Assembly (NCBI GenBank): GCA_022316685.1
Contig: JAKJHU010000373.1
Coordinates: forward strand, 102,501-166,500
Reading direction: 5' to 3'
From: Progne subis subis
Taxonomy: Eukaryota > Chordata > Aves > Passeriformes > Hirundinidae
DNA: 64,000 nt
Shown: positions 12,560 through 23,611 of the stretch, in pieces
Numbering within the stretch: position 1 is the stretch's first letter
How the letters are laid out: every line of letters starts with the position of its first letter
Translations under genes and position numbers: made by a program
Notes under the pieces: model-generated
The model's input: only the letters and a program-made list of their open reading frames with translations
What the model was told of the DNA's origin: nothing
Databases searched by the model: none

Positions 12560-13582
12560 CTATGCCTTAGAGGTTCCTTCAAGGGGGTCGGGCATGTCAT
12601 TATTGTCATACCTGACCGTTCGGCTATGGGCAACTGGAGCTGCTTCCCTTTTGGTGGAACTCCCTCTTTGAGTCTTGACTTCCTTCAATTTACGCACCCG
12701 TTGTGCCAGGGCAGCTGTAGATTTTCCATCCCATCTGTTCATATTTTCTCCGCAATCCCGCAGGAAGAACCACAGCTCAGCACGTGGAGTGTACCCTCTC
12801 TCCCTACCTGGGGAGCGTCTACGTTGGGTACCAGAACTTCTGATCTGTACTGCTGAGATTTGGAGAAGGTCCTCTCTAATCTCCTCCCTGAGTCTCTTAT
12901 GATTCTCATCTATCTTATCCTCTAGTTTCTGTAGACGTGTTTCCACAGCTGCGATTCTGGCGTGTGTTGGGCTATGCACAGCATCTGCATATGCTCGGAG
13001 CTTCTTTGTCATATCAAGCACTGTCTCCTCCATGTCCTCCCACTTCATTACTGCTAAAGCAGAAGCGTATTCTAATGGCCCGAGTCGTATAAGTTTTCGC
13101 CGCATCACAGATGTACATGATACTAAGTCTGGGTTCCTAGTGTTTATGTCATCTGAGAAAACCATCTCTGCCACTGCCATTTCTCTAAAGCGTTGAATCC
13201 CCTGTTCTATGGTCTTCCATGGGGTTTGCTGCATATAGAGATCATCTGCACATAAGTATCTTTCTGCCACGCTTCCTAGAACCTGTATCCAGAGACTGCA
13301 AGGACTAGCCTCTCTCATCATCTCCTGGTCGATGACTGGATCATGTGACAGGGATCCCAGATGCCTCGCTTCAGTGCCATCCAGAATTGTAGCCTCACCT
13401 GTGGCATCCCAAAGACAGACTAACCAACTAATTATAGATTCATCAGGTTGTCGCCGGTAATCTTTTCTTAGGCCTCGAAGGTCCTTCAGGGAAAGAGAAT
13501 CAATATTGGCTTCTGATCCTGTGCTGGAAGCTTTGGCTTCTGATTTTGGTGAAGGTCCTTCTCTTGGGTCATCATCGTCCAC
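12560..13582 (-). pseudogene. gag: ERV-L gag, main open part
   Basis: A 340-codon frame ending in TAG at 12560-12562, directly upstream of pol in the same frame. It begins with an acidic DDDDPREGPSP stretch, has an alpha-helical capsid-like middle, a coiled-coil-like segment (ETRLQKLEDKIDENHKRL), and a basic Arg/Ser-rich tail. No CCHC zinc knuckle is present, as in other ERV-L gag proteins. The reading frame upstream is broken (see next entry), so the true gag start is not preserved. Confidence 0.8.
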
Positions 13583-14506
13583 TGGTCGATCGGTTTTGTG
13601 TGTTGTGCTTTCTTTGCCTGGAGCAACTGCCAGGGGACTTAGGCTTACTGTCTGGTTTAGCTGCCGACTCAGGCTTAGGTTTCTAGTTTAGCTGCTGGCT
13701 TCAGTAACTGGGGTGTTGGCTGCAGCCTGAGTGACTGGGGTAGCTGTTGCTTTGTATCCCTTCCCCCCTGCCTCTGTCTGCTGCCCTACAGTCTCTAGCA
13801 AGGTGCGATAAGCATATGCCAGGGCCCAGCTTACTGCAGCGATCTTCTCTCCCTTAGAGCCATCATGGTACCTCCTCTTTCAGGTATTTCCCCAGCTCCA
13901 CTGGATTCTGAATTTCTTCCCGATGGAAAATCCCAGACTACAGGGTCAGAGAATTCCTTGAGGAGTTGGCCCATATTCCTCCCATTCTCCACACCACTCA
14001 GGATTTCCTCTGCCTGAGTCAGGAGTTTCATCAGCCCCTCTAGAAATCTCAGCCCATATTTTAGAGAAGCTGCAGACTGTATAGAGGAGGCTTACCAGAT
14101 GACATACCAGAAAGATGGTCTCTTTAACACTCAGGGGAAACTCAACATTCTCCAGCAATGATTTAACCGATTTAGAGGAGAAGGAAACAAAAGACTGCAA
14201 CGCTCCATCCTCTGCTCCTCCTCCCACAAACAGGGTGAATAACCATAACCATGACCCATACATAGAAGGAATAGACCTCAGCACCTTTATAAACTTCCTA
14301 CAAATTATTATCATTAAGCCAAGGCCAATAGCTACTCTAATCCGCGTCCCTCTACTGTAAAAACTGTGTATTAATGACAATATTGGGGCTATCTCTGGAT
14401 ATGCAAATAAACCTAAGGACCACAAAGGTATTAAGACCTCAAAGAAGCCTAAGGATCCAAAACACATCAAGGCCCCCACCCCAAGAGACATGAGTTCAAA
14501 CAGCAT
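13583..14506 (-). pseudogene. ERV-L 5' gag/leader region with a hydrophobic reading frame
   Basis: An ATG at 14504-14506 opens a 186-codon frame in the same phase as gag. Its first two thirds are strongly hydrophobic, with at least three possible membrane spans separated by short basic loops. Around 14050 the sense appears to move to another frame (13831-14031), which reads as a helical acidic segment ending in an Arg-rich stretch. Further stops separate it from the main gag. I do not recognise the hydrophobic domain. It may be the true N-terminus of this family's gag, or a separate small membrane protein. Confidence 0.5.
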
Positions 14507-14554
14507 ATTTACTGACCGCTAAATACTAATCATTTCAGGGTTTTTCCACTCTCT

Positions 14555-14584
14555 CGTGGGTTCGAGCCACACGTTCGGGCGCCA
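14555..14584 (-). promoter_or_regulatory. ERV-L primer-binding site for tRNA-Lys, unusually long match
   Basis: On the minus strand TGGCGCCCGAAC starts seven bases inside the 5' LTR. Read on the plus strand, these 30 bases look like the 3' end of tRNA-Lys(CUU): T-arm GTGGGTTCGAGCC, acceptor strand, and CCA. One substitution and one extra base are visible. The match is longer than the usual 18 bases. Confidence 0.75.
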
Positions 14585-14591
14585 GGAAGTT

Positions 14592-15254
14592 TGTGGTGGT
14601 TTCAGGCAGATTTTGGGAGAAATCCTCCCAAGGGGCCCCCCTCTCCCCTCCCCCAACCGGTTCAGGAAAAAACTTCCTCAGAGAGAAGTGGAAAAAACCT
14701 GTTTATTACACAGGCAAAGCACTCCCAGCACAATACCCGATGACAAGAGCTTCGTGCCGCTTACGGAGGGATAACAAACTTAAAGAAAGTCTCTCCTCTT
14801 GAAGATTGTCAGTGTGCTCCACCACTCTCTCTCCGCTGACGTTGGAAAAAAAAAAAGATGTGCAGGGCTGGTCTTGGTGGTCTTGGTGGGGTGGGTCCCC
14901 TGTGGAGGCCCCCCGGTGCTTCCCCAGGTCCTCAGTCTGGAGAGGTTGGAACAGTTCCGAGGAGAGGGCAAAAAAAAAAAAAAAAGAAAAAAAAAAAAAG
15001 GAAAGAAAAAAAGGAAAAAAAGAAGAAAGCAAAAAAAGCAAAAAGCTTCAGCTATTCTACAGCATCTAACACTATGCTAGCACTAAACTAACTGCCTGAG
15101 AAAAACAACAGAGCTTCTTCAGTCTCGCCGAGTTCCAGCTCCCCCGCTTCAAGGTCACTCAGATGAGCAGAGTTTTCCTGGGGAAAAACAAACAGCGCTT
15201 GCCCTCCCCCCTGCACCCAACAGACGATTGGGGATACACAGTCACCCCAGGACA
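14592..15254 (-). mobile_element. ERV-L 5' LTR
   Basis: Minus-strand TGTCCTGGGG...CCACCACA, almost identical to 8355-9018. Differences are mostly single C/T or A/G changes and A-run length. Confidence 0.95.
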
Positions 15255-15285
15255 GCTGGGTTTCCATGATAATTGCCATGACAGG

Positions 15286-16643
15286 TGTAATGGTTTTAAT
15301 TTAATAAAACCAGGCAGAAACACCAATTAATGTAGGGTTTTTAGTATTTATTCTCTTTTTCTGGAGGGGAGAGATTTGGGGGAAAAAAAAAACAAAACAA
15401 AAAAACAAAAAACCCACCCAAAGCAGGCTTAAGATTAAAAAATGAATAAAAAAAAAGTTTTATTAACACACACTAAAATAACAAAAAAAAAAAAAGTTGA
15501 GAAAAAGAAAACTTAATCTAAAACAGAATGAAACTTTAAAACACATTTCTCTCTTCTTAAAAACTATTCACTTTCTTATTGAACAACAAAGAAAGACACA
15601 ACTTGAGATTTTCAGTCAGTTTCACTATTTAGATATAATTGCTCATTACTGTTTGGAGAAGAGTCTCTCTAAGATTTTTTTATGAAGATGTTTGCCACAC
15701 GACAAAATAGTCCAGTGCTCTCAATGTCTCACATCTGCTGCCACCCAGAGTTTTCACAGACTGTGATGTTCTATCAGCAGAGCTTCTCAGTGTATCTGGG
15801 GTACTATTTACGAATACTTCTTCTAATCTAAAATCATCTTTGTCTCAAAGGCTGAGACCTCCTTTTAACCCAGGAATGGGGGCTTGGGGGCTTAAAAGTT
15901 CCCAAATAAATTTTGATTACATCAGTCCTCAGTTTTGATTAGAAAAGCATTCTACCCAACAACACTAAGATGCTGCAAAGAACAGTCCATTTCTCCATGG
16001 TTTACCCTAGAGAAGTCTGGTTAAAAATGTCCACTTCATCAATCCTATACCAATATTATTAGTTCTTTCACTTCTAGTCTAACTGACTTGATTTGGTGTC
16101 TGTTCTACGTACCCTCTGATTTCTTTCTCTCAAGGAGGAGTTGTGCTTTAAAAGCTCCATGTTGCTAGGAAAGGGTTAAATCCGCCCGAGGTTGCAAGGG
16201 CCACGTGCAAGCACCAGGCTGCATGAGCTGTAGAAAATGCAAAGCTGTGCTGATGGAGGAAGCTGGCAGATGTCCTTGTTTCCACCCCTCAGTCTCATCC
16301 AGGGCGGCCCAGTTCAGAGCTGCCACAGAGCTGTGAAAGGGCTCAACCCAGGCTGCTCCCATGTGGGCAGCAGCTCTCAGGGGCCCGGCCTGGGCCTGCC
16401 CACCGCCCACGATGTTACCTCATGGCTGATTCCAAAGCGAGAGAGAGACCGATCAGCAGCAGGTGAGTTTAAAATGTCCCCTCCAAAGTCACATCGACAT
16501 TTCCCATTGGTCAACTTAGCTGCCAAAATCCCAGCCAGCTTTCTGATGGGTCCCTGTCCTCCCCCCACAAAACCAGGGTGATGGCAGGGAAAAACATTTC
16601 ACATTTCCCTATAACCAGAAAACAAAACTGTGCCAACCCATGG
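15286..16643 (-). repeat. Long LTR-like repeat, copy 1
   Basis: Begins on the plus strand with TGTAATGGTTTTA and ends near CCAACCCATGG. The whole segment resembles 60117-61736 in the same orientation: shared landmarks include GGTTAAAAATGTCCAC and GCTCCATGTTGC. On the minus strand it would start TG and end CATTACA, as LTRs do, and have no internal genes. Low-complexity A-rich stretches occur at 15370-15500. Family unknown; length of 1.3-1.6 kb is long for a bird LTR. Confidence 0.6.
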
Positions 16644-17824
16644 TAGAAGCCAAAGCTAAAAAATCAGCATTCTTTCACTTTATTGATTTTTAATTAAATT
16701 GAAAAAAATAGATATCACAGCATATTTTGAAATACCTATTACTAATAATAACTATAATACTATATTTCACTTGCACAAAGAAACCTGAGCTCAAGATATA
16801 AACCTTCCTTCTCTCACTCCATGTGGGAGCATTCCAAAACCAATTCTTCCTTCTGTAGTGTTGTTTCCAATGTGCTGTTAACAAAATCCATCCTCATCTT
16901 CCCAAACCCACAAGTTCTTTGCCTTTTTCCATATGCAACTTTTGCATGCCTTTTAACACATCCAGCAGTTCAGCCTCTTTCAATCAACTGCCCCACTGCT
17001 CTCATGGTGCTCTGACCTCAACCCACTCCAGAGCCAGCGAGCTCTAGGGAAGGGCTGCCCATGCTGGAATTTCAGATGGGACTGATTCCTCACATTTACA
17101 TTTAAAAAGTGACATTTTGGTGTGATCTGGCCAGACTCTGCCAGTGTTGTTTTACCAGTGGGCAGGGTCAGCACCAAAGACACCAACACCACCTGATGGA
17201 ATCAGTGTCATTTACTGCAGTGCAAAGCAGCAAAGGAGCACAAAAGGAGCAGCTCAGCAATGCACCCAACCATCACTACCAAAGATTGCCTGCAGGGATT
17301 GAGAAAGATCCATCACCAGTTCCCCTCAGACTTTCCCATCACCCACATGCACACATCAGCTGGGGGAAGCTGTCCCAGCCAAGGACTGCAGAGCCACTCC
17401 CGGACACTGGGAATTGCTGCAGGTGCCTCCAGCCACAGGTGAGGCTCCAACCTGGCTGGGAGAGGGCCCAGCTCTGATAGTGCTGAATAAACCAACTGAC
17501 AGCACTTCTAGGGCAGGAACAGCTGGTTTCATCCTCCTCTTGACTCCCTCCCAAAGCCTGGCCAGGGCCCAAGGAGGAACCAAGGGAGGTGACTCTGACC
17601 ATCCAGCCCCAAACAAGGCCAGATGTCAGATTTCATGGCCTTGTCTGGCTTCTAAACACAGAAAGGTCAATACTTGTCTCACTAATGAGTGGATACATCT
17701 ATCACAGTGCTAATGACCATGCATATCTCACTAATGAGCAGATACAAAGATAACCTTTGGCTGGAAGGTTGATGCAGAGGTCACCTTTGGCTCAGGGCCT
17801 GCTGTTCAGGGCTCACTCAGGCCT
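16644..17824. other. Intergenic, nothing recognised
   Basis: AT-rich first, then mixed composition from about 16980. Short open frames here lack start context, domain motifs or codon bias, and I do not support any of them as genes. Confidence 0.5.
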
Positions 17825-17965
17825 CTTGTCCAGGCCTGGGATGAGCAGGGACATCTTTCACCACATCAGGTTGTTCAGAGCCCTGTCCCAGCTGGACTTG
17901 AATGTTTCCAGGGATGGGGCATTGACCTCCTGCAGCCCCCCACATCCCCCCTGGCCATGGAACCT
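17825..17965 (-). repeat. CR1 LINE 3' fragment
   Basis: The plus strand reads CAGGGACATCTTTCACCACATCAGG and on to GGGATGGGGCATTGACC (shown in parts). On the minus strand this is the familiar CR1 segment encoding NLIW-type C-terminal and 3' untranslated sequence. The same piece occurs at 52420-52510. Confidence 0.6.
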
Positions 17966-18004
17966 GGCTGCAGAAATGGGTCCTTGGGGTGCTTTCCAAG
18001 GAAA

Positions 18005-18780
18005 CTTGAAGGGATGAGGGATCCAAAGCCAGCAGTGGGGTCAGTGCAGTGTCCATGGCCACAGCCCCTTGCAATGGCCCAGGGCAGGTTGGGATGATGA
18101 TCCACCCTCACTCCTGGCCCAGGGCAGGGCTGCAGTGCTCTTGGCAGCACCTTGGGCCTGGCACACACTTGAGAAGGGTTTCTGTTTTCACTGGGGAAAC
18201 TCAGGAGTTTTAGATTACTTCAAAAATAAAAGAAGAAAATCCTTTTTTGGCTAAGTGCAGCCAGGTCTCCAAGGAAAGCAGGTCCCAGGTGAGTGAGAAG
18301 AGATAGGATGTGGTTTGGGAATGTGGAGCAAGGTTGTCCACACTGGGTCAGACCTCAAGGCACAGCTTCTCTGAGCAGGCCAGACCTCCTTGGGAGACCC
18401 TGGTTCAGTATCAACCACAGAATGCTGCAATCACCTCTTGTGTAATGAGAACAGAAATTAAATACACCCTTTAAAACAGAACTACATATTTCTTAGAAGC
18501 TCTTTGAAATATTTCTGCATAACTGCAGCAGGAAACTTCCTAATGAATGGCACCATACCAGAGGGAAATCAAGGCACAGCCATGGTTTGTCAGGATTTAC
18601 GTGATCCTGATGAGTCCCATGGTGCATTCGGTGTGGAGCCCTGGAACCTCAGGGCTGAGAGGAGATTGCACAAACCTTTCCAGGAGTAGAAGTCAGAAGA
18701 AAACCCCAAAGTATCTCAATGCATCAATGGGTCCCACTGAGGTCCATCCCCAACACAGGCTCTTCATGGAGTCCATGAAG
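18005..18780 (+). repeat. Segmental duplicate, copy 1 (pairs with 52925-53880)
   Basis: Aligns by eye in the same orientation with 52925-53880. Shared landmarks are CCACAGCCCCTTGCAATGGC, AGGAGTTTTAGATT, GGTCCCAGGTGAGTGAG and CCTAATGAATGGCAC. The second copy has about 230 extra bases near 53040-53270. No gene is recognised in either copy. Confidence 0.75.
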
Positions 18781-19345
18781 GAGAGAATTGGAGGCCAGAA
18801 TTGCACAAAAACCTCTCAGAGACTCAATAGCAAAAAGAAGTACTTAAATTAATCCTGAGTACCTTGAAGCATTAATGAGTCCCACAGAGTTTTGTTACTA
18901 GCCAAGAATCTCAGGGGACTAATTAAAGCAGATAATTGGGGCCATGATTGCACAAACCTCTCAGACTCTTTTTTGACACAGTTTTGTGCCAAAAAGTTCT
19001 CCAATACCTTGACTACCCTGAAGCATTAATGAGCCCCACTGTTTTTACTGACAAAGAATCCCAAGGGACTTATTATAGTAGATAATTGGGGCCATGATTG
19101 CAGAGTCTCTCACAGAGTCAGGTTTAAAAGGGAAATACCAAGTACCTTTAAAAACCTGAAGTTCCTTAAAGTATTGATGAGCCCCACTGTGTGTCATTAC
19201 CCACAAAGCCTCTCAAGGGACTCATTACAGCAGATAATTGGAGGCCATGATTGCACAAACCTCTCAGAGACTGCAAGGCAAAAGCAAACCCAAAGTCCTT
19301 TGAAAAACCTGCAGTCCCTGGGAGCATTCAGGAGCCCCCCAGGGC
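18650..19345 (+). repeat. Degenerate tandem array, unit about 170 bp
   Basis: Four to five diverged units. Each has a GCATTAATGAGCCCCACT block, an AAGGGACTCATTACAGCAG block, and an ATAATTGGGGCCATGATTG block followed by CACAAACCTCTCAGAGACT. Unit length varies from roughly 150 to 180 bases. The first unit overlaps the segmental duplicate, and a single unit is also present at 53790-53880. Confidence 0.65.
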
Positions 19346-21063
19346 CATTGCTGACCAAGGCTCCCCAGGGACTCCTTCCAGCACATCCTTGAGGCCACTG
19401 GCATGTGAGGGGGATGCTGAGGGCAGCATAAGGGGCTGACAGTGCCCAGCCTTGCTGGGGCTGTGCCAGGAGGCCCCAGGGCCTCAGGACAAGGTGTCTC
19501 CTCACAGCCCTTGGTGGCACAGAGGCTGCTGTGCCCCAGGACACCAGGACTTGGCTTCTCTTTGTCCCCACCTGTCATCACTGCCTCCAGTTCTCTGCTC
19601 TGCCTGGGGCCTGGGGACACTTTCTCTGTCCTGTCCCTCAGTGGGACCCATTAAAACTTCAAGAAACTTTGGAGCTGGATTCTAACTTGGAGTTCCTGAG
19701 AGGTTTCTTCAGCTCCCTCTCAGGGACTGATGTTCAGGGCCTGAGCACAAAGCCCAAGAGGTTAATTAAAGTCCTTGTGCTGTGTCTGTGCTGCTGAGCT
19801 GGGCCGGGCTCCTGGCACAGAGGCAGCTCCTGGCAGCCAAGAAGAGCTTCAAAAACACATCTCTCTTGATGAGCAACTCTTCTCCCAGCCCAGCAGGGCT
19901 GGGGCACTGCCTGCAGCCAGCCTGGGCACAGCACACAGGCACAGAGAGCTTCAATCACTCAGGGCTGGGAAGGAGCTGAGAAGTGACTGTGGGAGAATCA
20001 CTCCCAGCCCTTGACACAGGAACCTCTGGCTGCAGGACAAGGCGGCTGCAGCTCCTGCAGGGATCTCCTAAAGCTGCAACATCCCAATGCCTACAGACTC
20101 TGTACATTCTCTGATTATCTCTTGTGGAGAGCAGCCAGGGCTGCCCAGGGCTGTCCTGCAGAGCAGGGTCCTGCAGCCCAGGGCGCTGTGCTGGGCCAGG
20201 GACTCTGCTGCCTGCCAGGGACAGCTCTCAGCCAGCCCTGGCAGCTGCTCCCAGCGCTGGGGAGAAGCTGTGGGGGGAAGGAGCCGCCCTGAGCAGGGCA
20301 GGTGCGGCTGCTGAGAGGTGCTGTGTGGGGCAGGGCTGCTCCCAGCTCTAGACCAGCCTGGGCACAGCTCTGGAGGACACTTGCCAAAAGAAGGTAAGCC
20401 TGGGATTGCTGTAAAGATCAGGAGCTTTCCTGAGAGTGTTTTCAATTTCCTGCTTGGAGAAGGATTGGAAAGTTGGGGTGATGACAAAAAGATTTTTGCT
20501 TTTTATACATTTTTCATATATTCATAGCTCTGTTAACTACTATTATATAGGTATAAAACTATAATCCTTAATTAATTCTATTCAACTACTATTACAAACT
20601 TATATAACTATAATCCTTAATTAACCCCAGTATGCTTCCTACCCATTCTCTTAGATTTTAGATCAAGAAGCAGACCTTCTAAATACATTTTAAAATTACT
20701 GTATAATCATATTATCAGGAATAGGACCTACATGAAGAACATTTTTGTTTTTTTACCAGAGTGTGAGCAGTCATTAAAAAAGTGGTGGCAAAGATGCTAT
20801 TGGACCTACTCCAGTGGGCTGACCTAAGGATTGTATAACTGGGGCAACTGAATCTCTATTGGATGTTCCTGTTACATATCCTAATTAATCAATCTTAATA
20901 AATTATTGCAATTAGAGACTGGTAATGCCCCATCCCCACTGGGACACCTGGAAGCATCCAATAAAGGTCTGGTTTTTACTTTACTATTATAACACTGTTA
21001 CAAGGGGTTTTTTTTCTCTTCTGATTATAGGCAACAAGAAGATGAGAGAAGCAGAACAAGAAT
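19346..21063. other. Intergenic, nothing recognised
   Basis: Mixed GC-rich host sequence to about 20480, then AT-rich sequence to 21010. Many overlapping open frames in the GC-rich part are consistent with low stop-codon frequency rather than genes. Confidence 0.5.
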
Positions 21064-21125
21064 TGAAATCACAGAATCACAGAACATTCTGAGTTGAAAG
21101 GGACACACAGGATCATCAGAATAAT
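21064..21125 (-). repeat. CR1 LINE 3' tail
   Basis: Plus-strand ATCACAGAATCACAGAACATT followed by TGAGTTGAAAGGGAC is the reverse complement of the characteristic CR1 terminus (…TTTCAACTCAGAATGTTCTGTGATTCTGTGAT). Confidence 0.7.
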
Positions 21126-22678
21126 GTTTCAACATTTACAGAGACTCCAGAACTGAAACTTTGGATGGTCAGTCTCTCTGCTGGGAGGCTCCTAAAGGGC
21201 CTGCAGCCATTCCTCAGCCCCAGACAGCTCCAGCATAACCTTTGCAGGGCCCAGCAGGGCTCTCCTGAGCTGCCCTTGCCCCCTGCAGACAGAGCCTGCC
21301 CCAGGCAGGGCCCTGCAGACAGGCAGGTTTCTGTAGGGCCGGGCCCAGGGCACAGAGGGTGGGATGGGCTCTGTGGGCGCTGGCAGGGACAAGGCTCCTC
21401 TCAGCAGGGAAATGTCCAGGCACAGGGAGATGCTCAGGGAAGGAGAGGGGGCTGAACAGAGCAGTGCTGGAGGCAGGAGGGCACTGTTGGTGTGTGGGAG
21501 GTGCCGTGTACAGCTGGCTACGGGAACACTGTCCTGAGTGCCCGGCTGTCTGTGCCCTGCCCTCCCAGGCACAGCACCACAACATCTTCTCTTGTTTCTG
21601 CCCTCCCCTGATCTTGTCACTGTCATCTGGTGCTCTCAGGGAGGCTCTGACATTTGCAGCAGCTGAGTCAGGCACTGCCCTTGGGATTGCTGCCAGGCAG
21701 CTGTGTCCATGGGAATGGGGTGGCCAAGCTTGCCTGTGACCTGTGGGGCTGTGGGCAAAGCATCCATGGGAAAGGGGAATGAGCTGAGCCCTCTCCCTGA
21801 GATCCCATCATGGGCACACCTGGGGATCTCCTTGCTGTGTCCTTCCAAGCTCTGAGCTGCCCTCCTGGCTGCAAATCTGTGCCACAGCCTCTGGGAGTTC
21901 CCTGAATGTCACATGGGGAAGTGCAGAGATGCCAGAGCTGAGGAAATGCTGTTGGGTTTGCCAAGGGAGCCGTGAGTGTCCTTGGCAGAAGGGGGTGCTG
22001 AGCCCTTGCCCAGAGACCTTTGGAGAAGCTGAGACATTCAGGGACCCCTCTGCTCTGGGCAGGGTCTGGTTTATCCCAGGTTGACACGGGAGTGTGATTG
22101 TGCTCTGATTGCAGCCAAAGCTGCAAACCCAGGGCAGTTGGGAACAAGCCCATCCAGCCTCTCACCTTCCCTAAGCCACAGGGAATCCTTTGCCTCTCAC
22201 ATCTCTCAGTGGTAAAATCTGAGTGCAGCAGAAATGCTGGGGAATTCTGACCTCAGAGAACCAGGAATGATGTGTGTGCAGGAAAATAATGGCTGAAATT
22301 CCTTCCTGCTCCCCATGCCCTTTAGAAGTTGAAGTGCAGATGCTACCGAGCCTGTCTGCATTAGGAGTGATTCCACTGACAAATCCTGAATATCCAGCCT
22401 TGTCCCTCTGCCACATGGCCACACATCCAGGGCAGCAGGGCAGGGATGGCTCCTGGAGAGCCCCCATGCACAGGCCTGGCTGCTCCTGGCACACTCAGAC
22501 AGCACAGCTGGAGCTTAGGCAGGGACCTGGGTGAAGGTTTTCCAAGAGCAGGAACAAGGGTGGGTGGGTCACAGCGGGACAGTCTGCAGGGAATGGCCCA
22601 GGTTTGGCTCAAAGCAGCCTCTGCTGACTTGTCACTGTCCTTTATCCATGAACAGGTCCCCATGGCTAGGCACAGCAA
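21126..22678. other. Upstream region of the olfactory receptor
   Basis: GC-rich unique-looking DNA. Bird olfactory receptors usually have a noncoding 5' exon, but I could not pick one out with confidence. The only open frames are short and unsupported. Confidence 0.4.
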
Positions 22679-23611
22679 ATGTTCAACAGCAGCTCCATCA
22701 GCCACTTCCTCCTGCTGCCATTGGCAGACACGCGGCAGCTGCAGCTCCTGCACTTCTGCCTCTTCCTGGGCATCTCCCTGGCTGCCCTCCTGGCCAACGG
22801 CCTCATCATCAGCGCCGTAGCCTGCGGCCACCTCCTGCACATGCCCATGTTCTTCTTCCTGCTCAACCTGGCCCTCACCGACCTGGGCTCCATCCTCACC
22901 ACTGTCCCCAAAGCCATGCACAATTCCCTCTGGGACACCAGGACCATCTCCTACACAGGATGTGCTGCTCAGCTCTTTTTCTTTGTGTTCTTCATCTCAG
23001 CAGAGTATTTCCTCCTGACCACCATGAGCTATGACTGCTACGTGTCCATCTGCAAACCCCTGCACTACGGGACCCTCCTGGGCAGCAGAGCTTGTGCCCA
23101 CATGGCAGTAGCTGCCTGGGCCAGTGCCTTTCTCAATGCTCTCATGCACACGGCCAATATATTTTCCCTGCCCCTGTGCCATGGCAATGTCCTGGGCCAG
23201 TTCTTCTGTGAAATCCCACAAATCCTCAAGCTCTCCTGCTCACAGTCAAACCTCAGGGAACTTGGGCTCATTGCAGTTAGTGTCTCTTTGGTATTTGGTT
23301 GTTTTGTGTTCATTGTTTTCTCCTATGTGCAGATCTTCAGGGTTGTGCTGAGGATCCCCTCTGAGCAGGGACGGCACAAAGCCTTTTCCACCTGCCTCCC
23401 TCACCTGGCTGTGGTCTCCCTGTTCATCACCACTGGCACAGTTGCTCACCTGAAGCCCCCCTCCATCTCCTCCCCATCCCTGGATCTGGCCCTGTCAGTT
23501 CTGTACTCGGTGGTGCCTCCAACCCTGAACCCCCTCATCTACAGCCTGAGGAACCAGGAGCTCAAGGCTGCAGTGAGGAGACTGATGATTGGATGGTTTC
23601 GGAAACATTAA
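22679..23611 (+). CDS. Olfactory receptor, OR14-like, intact frame
   Basis: A 310-residue seven-transmembrane receptor, the normal length for the family, encoded in one exon. An N-glycosylation site (NSSS) lies at residue 3. The TM2 start reads HMPMFFFLLNLALTDLGS. C95 is the conserved TM3 disulfide cysteine. The TM3 end reads MSYDCYVSIC, where the Arg of the DRY motif is Cys120 (codon TGC). Also present are KAFSTCLPHL at TM6 and PPTLNPLIYSLRNQE at TM7. The start was chosen because NSSS follows at once, as in related receptors. The receptor would detect odorants at olfactory cilia through a G protein. Assignment to the bird-expanded OR14 group is from sequence style. Loss of the DRY arginine may weaken signalling. 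Confidence 0.93.
   Translation: MFNSSSISHFLLLPLADTRQLQLLHFCLFLGISLAALLANGLIISAVACGHLLHMPMFFFLLNLALTDLGSILTTVPKAMHNSLWDTRTISYTGCAAQLFFFVFFISAEYFLLTTMSYDCYVSICKPLHYGTLLGSRACAHMAVAAWASAFLNALMHTANIFSLPLCHGNVLGQFFCEIPQILKLSCSQSNLRELGLIAVSVSLVFGCFVFIVFSYVQIFRVVLRIPSEQGRHKAFSTCLPHLAVVSLFITTGTVAHLKPPSISSPSLDLALSVLYSVVPPTLNPLIYSLRNQELKAAVRRLMIGWFRKH

Larger units (their letters stand above)
8355..15254 (-). mobile_element. ERV-L class endogenous retrovirus, nearly full length
   Basis: About 6.9 kb on the minus strand, bounded by two LTRs of 663-664 bp. By eye the LTRs differ at only a few percent or less, so insertion is recent relative to the other elements here. Order in its own direction: LTR, primer site, leader, gag, pol, purine tract, LTR. 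No env is present; only 334 bases separate the integrase stop from the LTR. Flanking pentamers (GCGTG at the low end, GCTGG at the high end) do not match, so a clean target-site duplication is not visible. Confidence 0.93.

Noticed and set aside
14555..14584. A tRNA gene fragment
   Set aside because: Only the 3' end of a tRNA is present, directly beside an LTR; it is better explained as a primer-binding site.
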